A stretch of DNA of 8,713 bases, from contig NZ_QSPK01000081.1 of the NCBI RefSeq assembly GCF_003436425.1, forward strand, positions 1 to 8,713, read 5' to 3'. This document shows positions 4,332-8,713 of the stretch, piece after piece (position 1 is the first letter of the stretch; every line of letters starts with the position of its first letter). The notes under the pieces were generated by a model. That model searched no databases and was not told where the DNA came from. It was given only the letters and a program-made list of their open reading frames with translations. The DNA is from Eubacterium sp. TM05-53. Its GTDB lineage: Bacteria; Bacillota_I; Bacilli_A; Erysipelotrichales; Erysipelotrichaceae. Made by a program: the position numbers and the translations under genes.

Positions 4332-4745
4332 ATGCCTACAATCAACCAGTTGATTCGTAAAGGTCGTAAGGCCAGTCAAAACGTTTCAAAGTCTCCAGCT
4401 TTGAACCGTGGTTACAACTCATTGCAGTCTAAACCAACAAACCAATCAAGTCCACAAAAACGTGGAGTTTGTACTCGTGTTGGTACTATGACACCTAAGA
4501 AACCAAACTCAGCACTTCGTAAATATGCGCGTGTTCGTTTAAGTAATGGTATGGAAGTTACAGCTTACATTCCAGGTATCGGGCACAACTTACAGGAACA
4601 CAGTGTTGTATTGATTCGTGGTGGACGTGTTAAAGACTTACCAGGTGTTCGTTACCACATCGTTCGTGGAACTTTGGACTGTGCTGGTGTAAATGACCGT
4701 AAACAATCTCGTTCATTATACGGAACAAAAAGACCTAAGAAATAG
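4332..4745 (+). CDS. rpsL: 30S ribosomal protein S12
   Basis: S12 sits at the decoding center of the 30S subunit and controls tRNA selection accuracy. The product has 137 residues, longer than E. coli's 124 because of a roughly 13-residue insertion after [10 protein letters not shown], before [11 protein letters not shown], as in B. subtilis and other low-GC Gram-positives. The conserved [11 protein letters not shown] (54-64) and GGRVKDLPG (97-105) loops are intact. Lys57 and Lys101 correspond to E. coli Lys43 and Lys88, whose substitution gives streptomycin resistance, so no such change is present. Asp102 is the residue that RimO methylthiolates in other bacteria. AGGAGG (4321-4326) is 5 nt upstream of the start. 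First gene of the str operon; rpsG follows after 25 nt. Confidence 0.97.
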   Translation: MPTINQLIRKGRKASQNVSKSPALNRGYNSLQSKPTNQSSPQKRGVCTRVGTMTPKKPNSALRKYARVRLSNGMEVTAYIPGIGHNLQEHSVVLIRGGRVKDLPGVRYHIVRGTLDCAGVNDRKQSRSLYGTKRPKK

Positions 4746-4770
4746 ATCAATCGTGAAAGGAGGAAATTAG

Positions 4771-5241
4771 ATGCCTAGAAAAGGACACATTGCGAAACGT
4801 GACGTACTAGTCGACCCAATTTATAACTCTAAGTTGGTTACTCGTTTGATCAACAAAATCATGATTGATGGTAAAAAAGGGGTTGCACAAACTATTTTGT
4901 ACAACGCGTTTGAAATCGTAGAAGTAAAAACAGGAAAAGCACCAATGGAGGTTTTCGAACAAGCTTTAGAAAACGTTATGCCTCAATTGGAATTGAAAGT
5001 TAGACGTGTAGGTGGAGCCAACTACCAAGTACCAGTTGAAGTAAGCGACGAACGTCGTTTGACTTTAGGACTTCGTTGGATCGTAAACTACGCACGTTTA
5101 CGTAACGAAAAAACAATGGAACAGAGATTAGCAGCCGAAATTATCGATGCTTCTAATGGAACTGGTGCCAGTGTTAAAAAACGTGAAGACACTCACAAAA
5201 TGGCAGAAGCTAACAAGGCTTATGCTCACTACCGTTGGTAA
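4771..5241 (+). CDS. rpsG: 30S ribosomal protein S7
   Basis: S7 is the primary binding protein of the 16S 3' major domain; it organises the 30S head and lines the E site. The 156 residues match the usual length. The family signature near the N-terminus ([22 protein letters not shown], in positions 16-37) and the conserved [15 protein letters not shown] stretch are intact, and the C-terminus ends in the typical AHYRW. The RBS AGGAGG (4758-4763) is consensus. In E. coli S7 represses the str operon from the rpsL-rpsG gap; here that gap is only 25 nt and holds little beyond the RBS, so that mechanism is unlikely. fusA follows after 18 nt. Confidence 0.97.
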   Translation: MPRKGHIAKRDVLVDPIYNSKLVTRLINKIMIDGKKGVAQTILYNAFEIVEVKTGKAPMEVFEQALENVMPQLELKVRRVGGANYQVPVEVSDERRLTLGLRWIVNYARLRNEKTMEQRLAAEIIDASNGTGASVKKREDTHKMAEANKAYAHYRW

Positions 5242-5259
5242 GAGAAGGAGTAAAGAAAT

Positions 5260-7356
5260 ATGGCTAGAGAATATGCTTTACACGAAACTCGTAACATCGG
5301 TATCATGGCTCACATCGATGCCGGAAAAACAACAACAACAGAACGTATTCTTTACTACTCTGGTGTAAATCACAAGATTGGTGAAACACACGATGGAGCT
5401 AGTACAATGGACTGGATGGAGCAAGAACAAGAACGTGGTATCACTATCACTTCTGCTGCTACAACAGCTCACTGGAGAAAGACAGACGGAACTGGTAAAG
5501 AATGCCGTATCAATATCATCGATACACCAGGCCACGTAGACTTCACAGTAGAAGTTGAACGTAGTTTACGTGTATTAGATGGTGCCGTAACAGTATTAGA
5601 TGCCAAAGCAGGTGTTGAACCTCAAACTGAAACAGTTTGGCGTCAAGCTACTGAATATAACGTTCCACGTATTGTATTCTGTAACAAAATGGATGCTACA
5701 GGTGCTGACTTCTTAATGTCATGCAATACAATCATCGATCGTTTAGGAGCTAAATCTTGTCCAATTCAGTTACCAATCGGTGCTGAATCAGACTTCGAAG
5801 CTATCATTGATATCATCAAGAGAAAAGCTTACGAATTTAGTGGAGATTATGGTCGTGTAATCACTGAAATCCCAGTTCCAGAAGATATGGTAGATCTTAT
5901 GGAAGAATACCGTGCTAAATTATTAGATTATTTAGCAGATTATGATGAAGATTTCATGATGCAAGTATTAGAAGGTGAAGAACCTTCAATCGAAGAAATC
6001 AAACGTGTATTACGTATTGCTGTATGTAATGGAGACTTCTTCCCAGTATTATGTGGATCTGCATATAAGAACAAAGGTGTTCAATTAGTATTGGATGCAG
6101 TAGTAGATTACTTACCAAGTCCATTAGATGTACCTTCAATTAAGGGTACTACATTAGATGGAGAACCAGACGTTCGTCACCCTGGTGATGATCAACCATT
6201 CTCAGCATTAGCATTTAAAATCGCTACAGACCCATTCGTTGGAAAATTATCTTTCTTCCGTGTTTATTCAGGTACTGCAAAAGCAGGAAGCTATGTATTA
6301 AACTCAACAAAAGATAAAAAAGAACGTTTCGGACGTATCGTTCAGATGCATGCCAATGCACGTAAAGAAATCACTGAAGTTTATTCAGGTGATATCGCTG
6401 CTGCTGTTGGTTTAAAGGTTACTACAACAGGTGATACATTGTGTGATGAAGATCACCCAATCATCCTTGAATCTATGGAATTCCCTGAACCAGTAATCGA
6501 ATTGTCTTTGGAACCAAAAACTAAAGCTGACCAAGACAAAATGGGATTGGCTCTTGCAAAACTTGCAGAAGAAGACCCTACTTTCAAAACATATACAAAC
6601 GAAGAAACAGGACAAACAATTATTGCCGGTGTAGGTGAACTTCACTTGGATATCATTGTTGACCGTTTACGTCGTGAATTTAAAGTTGAAGCAAATGTTG
6701 GACAACCACAAGTTGCTTACCGTGAAACAATTCGTCAGGCTGCTGATTGTGAAGGAAAATATATCCGTCAGTCAGGTGGTCGTGGACAATATGGTCACGT
6801 ATGGATCAAATTCGAACCAAACGAAGGAAAAGGATTTGAATTTGTTGATGCTATCGTTGGTGGTAGCGTACCTAGAGAATATATCAAACCAACTCAAGAA
6901 GGTTTGGAAGCAGCATTGGAAAATGGTATGGTTGCAGGTTACCCAGTAATCGATATCAAAGCTACATTATTTGATGGATCATACCACGATGTCGACTCTA
7001 GTGAAATGGCTTATAAGATTGCCGCTAGTATGGCATTGAAAGAAGCTGGAAAGAAATGTAAACCTGCTATTCTAGAACCAATTATGTTCGTAGAAGTAAC
7101 TGCACCAAGTGAATACTTAGGTAGCGTTATGGGTGACGTTTCAAGTCGTCGTGGACAAATTACTGAACAGGAAGAACGTGGAAATGCTGTAATCGTTCGT
7201 GCTCATGTTCCATTATCAGAAATGTTCGGATATGTTACAGACTTACGTAGCTTTACTCAGGGACGTGGAAACTACTCTATGAAGTTCGACCACTATTCAG
7301 AAGTTCCAAAGAGTATTGCAGAAAAAATTATTAAAGAGAATTCAAGCGAAAACTAG
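5260..7356 (+). CDS. fusA: Translation elongation factor G
   Basis: EF-G uses GTP to drive translocation of tRNA and mRNA, and works with RRF in ribosome recycling. The protein has 698 residues, normal for EF-G. GTPase motifs are all present: G1 AHIDAGKT (17-24), G2 RGITIT (59-64), G3 DTPGH (88-92), G4 NKMD (142-145) and a G5 GSA further on. Domains II to V follow; His576 in DGSYHDVDS corresponds to the domain IV tip histidine (E. coli His583) that reaches into the decoding center. The RBS is GAAGGAG (5244-5250), 9 nt before the ATG. It is the third gene of the operon with rpsL and rpsG. Its stop codon lies in the loop of a 10-bp hairpin and its 3' end overlaps the tuf promoter. Confidence 0.97.
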   Translation: MAREYALHETRNIGIMAHIDAGKTTTTERILYYSGVNHKIGETHDGASTMDWMEQEQERGITITSAATTAHWRKTDGTGKECRINIIDTPGHVDFTVEVERSLRVLDGAVTVLDAKAGVEPQTETVWRQATEYNVPRIVFCNKMDATGADFLMSCNTIIDRLGAKSCPIQLPIGAESDFEAIIDIIKRKAYEFSGDYGRVITEIPVPEDMVDLMEEYRAKLLDYLADYDEDFMMQVLEGEEPSIEEIKRVLRIAVCNGDFFPVLCGSAYKNKGVQLVLDAVVDYLPSPLDVPSIKGTTLDGEPDVRHPGDDQPFSALAFKIATDPFVGKLSFFRVYSGTAKAGSYVLNSTKDKKERFGRIVQMHANARKEITEVYSGDIAAAVGLKVTTTGDTLCDEDHPIILESMEFPEPVIELSLEPKTKADQDKMGLALAKLAEEDPTFKTYTNEETGQTIIAGVGELHLDIIVDRLRREFKVEANVGQPQVAYRETIRQAADCEGKYIRQSGGRGQYGHVWIKFEPNEGKGFEFVDAIVGGSVPREYIKPTQEGLEAALENGMVAGYPVIDIKATLFDGSYHDVDSSEMAYKIAASMALKEAGKKCKPAILEPIMFVEVTAPSEYLGSVMGDVSSRRGQITEQEERGNAVIVRAHVPLSEMFGYVTDLRSFTQGRGNYSMKFDHYSEVPKSIAEKIIKENSSEN

Positions 7357-7370
7357 TTGATTTTCGCTTG
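7343..7370 (+). other. Strong hairpin across the fusA stop codon, without a T-run
   Basis: CAAGCGAAAA (7343-7352) pairs perfectly with TTTTCGCTTG (7361-7370) around an 8-nt loop containing the TAG stop and the start of the tuf -35 box. With a bulge, GAA (7338-7340) and TTC (7372-7374) extend it. No T-run follows, so it is not a standard terminator; it may be a weak terminator, a pause, or a 3'-end-protecting or processing structure. Confidence 0.6.
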
Positions 7371-7385
7371 GTTCTGAAATACAAT
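7357..7385 (+). promoter_or_regulatory. Promoter of tuf
   Basis: -35 TTGATT (7357-7362) begins on the base after the fusA stop codon and lies 17 bp from the -10 TACAAT (7380-7385). This is a good match at optimal spacing and would give tuf its own transcripts, starting near 7392, in addition to read-through from the str operon. A dedicated tuf promoter fits the excess of EF-Tu over EF-G in cells. Confidence 0.65.
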
Positions 7386-7396
7386 ATTTATTGTAT
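7379..7396 (+). other. Palindrome at the tuf -10 region
   Basis: ATACAATA (7379-7386) is the exact reverse complement of TATTGTAT (7389-7396), with two Ts at the centre. It contains the tuf -10 box. It could be an RNA hairpin in fusA-tuf read-through transcripts or a dyad-symmetric protein-binding site over the promoter. Confidence 0.45.
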
Positions 7397-7428
7397 GAAA
7401 TATGTTAGCATTTAGGAGGAAATTATAA

Positions 7429-8613
7429 ATGGCTAAGGAAAAATTTGACAGAAGTAAAACTCACGTTAATATTGGTACTATCGGTCACGTTGACCACGGT
7501 AAAACAACATTAACAGCAGCTATTACAACAGTATTAGCTAAAAAAGGTATGGCTAAAGCTGAAGCTTATGACCAAATCGATGGTGCTCCAGAAGAAAAAG
7601 AACGTGGAATCACTATCAACACTGCACACGTTGAATACCAAACAGAAAAACGTCACTATGCACACGTTGACTGTCCAGGCCACGCCGATTATGTAAAAAA
7701 CATGATCACTGGTGCTGCTCAGATGGACGGAGCAATCTTAGTAGTTGCTGCATCTGATGGACCTATGCCTCAAACACGTGAACACATCTTGTTAGCACGT
7801 CAGGTAGGTGTTAAATATATCGTTGTTTACTTAAACAAATGCGATATGGTTGATGATGAAGAATTAATCGACTTAGTAGAAATGGAAGTTCGTGAATTAT
7901 TAAACGAATACGGATTCGACGGAGACGAAACTCCAGTTATCCGTGGATCAGCTTTAAAAGCTCTTGAAGGAGATCCTAAATACGAAGAATCAATCTACGA
8001 ATTGATGAACGCTGTTGATACTTGGATTCCAGATCCAGCTCGTGAAATGGATAAACCATTCTTGATGGCAATCGAAGACGTTATGACAATTTCTGGTCGT
8101 GGTACAGTAGCTACAGGACGTGTTGAACGTGGTCAAGCTCACTTAAACGACGAAGTTGAAATCGTTGGTATCAAAGACACTCAAAAAACAGTATTAACTG
8201 GTTTGGAAATGTTCCACAAACAATTAGACGTTGCTGAAGCAGGTGACAACATTGGTGCATTGTTACGTGGTATTGCACGTGACCAAATCCAACGTGGACA
8301 AGTATTAGCTAAACCTGGAAGTGTACACCCTCACACTAAATTTAAAGCACAAGTTTATGTTTTAACAAAAGAAGAAGGTGGACGTCACACTCCATTCGTT
8401 TCTAACTACCGTCCTCAATTCTACTTCCGTACAACTGACGTTACAGGTGTAATCACATTGCCAGAAGGAACTGACATGGTAATGCCTGGTGACAACGTTG
8501 TTATGAACGTTGAATTGATCGCTCCAATCGCTATCGAAACTGGTACTAAGTTCTCTATCCGTGAAGGTGGACACACTGTAGGTGCTGGTAACGTTACTGA
8601 AATTGACGCTTAA
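7429..8613 (+). CDS. tuf: Translation elongation factor Tu
   Basis: EF-Tu carries aminoacyl-tRNA to the ribosomal A site and releases it on GTP hydrolysis. The 394 residues are full length. Domain 1 has G1 GHVDHGKT (19-26), the effector stretch with RGITINT (59-65, Thr62), G3 DCPGH (81-85, catalytic His85), G4 NKCD (136-139) and GSAL (173-176). Domain 2 contains [13 protein letters not shown], and domain 3 contains GGRHTPF and [15 protein letters not shown]. Small departures from the commonest forms are Val324 in TPFVSNY (usually TPFF) and His382 in [10 protein letters not shown] (usually Arg). AGGAGGA (7414-7420) lies 8 nt before the start. The gene has its own promoter and terminator. Only this copy is visible; a second tuf elsewhere cannot be excluded. 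Confidence 0.98.
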   Translation: MAKEKFDRSKTHVNIGTIGHVDHGKTTLTAAITTVLAKKGMAKAEAYDQIDGAPEEKERGITINTAHVEYQTEKRHYAHVDCPGHADYVKNMITGAAQMDGAILVVAASDGPMPQTREHILLARQVGVKYIVVYLNKCDMVDDEELIDLVEMEVRELLNEYGFDGDETPVIRGSALKALEGDPKYEESIYELMNAVDTWIPDPAREMDKPFLMAIEDVMTISGRGTVATGRVERGQAHLNDEVEIVGIKDTQKTVLTGLEMFHKQLDVAEAGDNIGALLRGIARDQIQRGQVLAKPGSVHPHTKFKAQVYVLTKEEGGRHTPFVSNYRPQFYFRTTDVTGVITLPEGTDMVMPGDNVVMNVELIAPIAIETGTKFSIREGGHTVGAGNVTEIDA

Positions 8614-8630
8614 TTAAACTTATAGAAACT

Positions 8631-8663
8631 AAGGACTGATACATTTTGTATCGGTCTTTTTTT
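8631..8663 (+). terminator. Intrinsic terminator after tuf
   Basis: GACTGATACA (8634-8643) pairs with TGTATCGGTC (8647-8656), ten pairs with one T-G, a 3-nt loop and seven Ts (8657-8663). It ends the str/tuf transcription unit, so the S10 operon, if nearby, is not read from here. Confidence 0.88.
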
Positions 8664-8713
8664 ATATATTAAGATTTTGGTTTCGGAACATGGGAATGCG
8701 GCATGTGAAAAGC
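8664..8713. other. Window edge without a recognisable gene
   Basis: After the tuf terminator, 50 bases remain. They contain a short dyad, ACATG (8688-8692) with CATGT (8702-8706), and no open reading frame with an RBS. It may be the start of the next upstream region, but too little is visible to say. Confidence 0.3.

Noticed and set aside
4267..4353. 28-codon frame in the rpsL leader (MDGQDPPGFVC...) that overlaps the rpsL start out of frame
   Set aside because: No Shine-Dalgarno sequence before the ATG; its bases are accounted for by the leader hairpins.
4371..4454. Extra residues in S12 compared with E. coli
   Set aside because: The same insertion is known from B. subtilis and other low-GC Gram-positives; normal for the group.
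8554..8556. Ser in FSIREGG of EF-Tu, at the position of E. coli Ala375 where kirromycin resistance arises
   Set aside because: Ser at this place is, to my knowledge, ordinary in Firmicutes EF-Tu, so it does not indicate acquired resistance.
4151..8700. GGGAATGCG occurring at 4151-4159 and again near 8692-8700
   Set aside because: Many 9-mers recur by chance in 8.7 kb and the two contexts share nothing else.
1..8713. CRISPR arrays, insertion sequences, tRNA or rRNA genes, integration sites, defence genes
   Set aside because: None seen; no spaced direct repeats, transposase-like protein or cloverleaf/rRNA sequence in the window.

Overview
The window (about 38-40% G+C by eye) is a chromosomal ribosomal-protein and translation-factor locus from a low-GC Gram-positive bacterium. 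Firmicutes placement rests on the AGGAGG ribosome binding sites, the TTGACA/TATAAT-type promoters with 17-bp spacers, the L10 k-turn leader with a downstream attenuator, and an S12 with the Gram-positive N-terminal insertion. The form of L11 (a shortened proline loop, which I recall from Mollicutes and Erysipelotrichia) and the gene order make an Erysipelotrichia-like organism the best guess, but this is inference.

Layout, left to right. (1) 55-783: a lipoprotein of unknown function ending in four regular 11-residue repeats and closed by an intrinsic terminator. (2) 825-2049: a promoter, an L1-binding-type leader hairpin, then rplK-rplA. (3) 2050-3214: a second promoter inside the rplA stop region, an L10 leader with attenuator, then rplJ-rplL and a strong terminator. 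(4) 3261-4161: a convergently oriented Cof-type HAD phosphatase on the minus strand with its own promoter and terminator. (5) 4163-7370: phased A-tracts, a strong promoter, a structured 100-nt leader, then rpsL-rpsG-fusA. (6) 7357-8663: a promoter embedded in the fusA 3' end, tuf, and a terminator. The last 50 bases hold no recognisable gene.

The genes encode the ribosomal GTPase-associated center and its users: L11, the L10-L7/L12 stalk, L1, the decoding/head proteins S12 and S7, and the two GTPases (EF-G, EF-Tu) that the stalk recruits. Two usual neighbours are absent: secE-nusG before rplK, and rpoB-rpoC between rplL and rpsL, where one reversed HAD gene sits instead.

I found no wholly new multi-gene system. 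The points most worth a second look are the four-residue deletion in the L11 thiopeptide/Rel-contact loop, the repeat lipoprotein, the undescribed rpsL leader, and fine structure shared between promoters (same start-site heptamer; same 12-mer around the -35 box).
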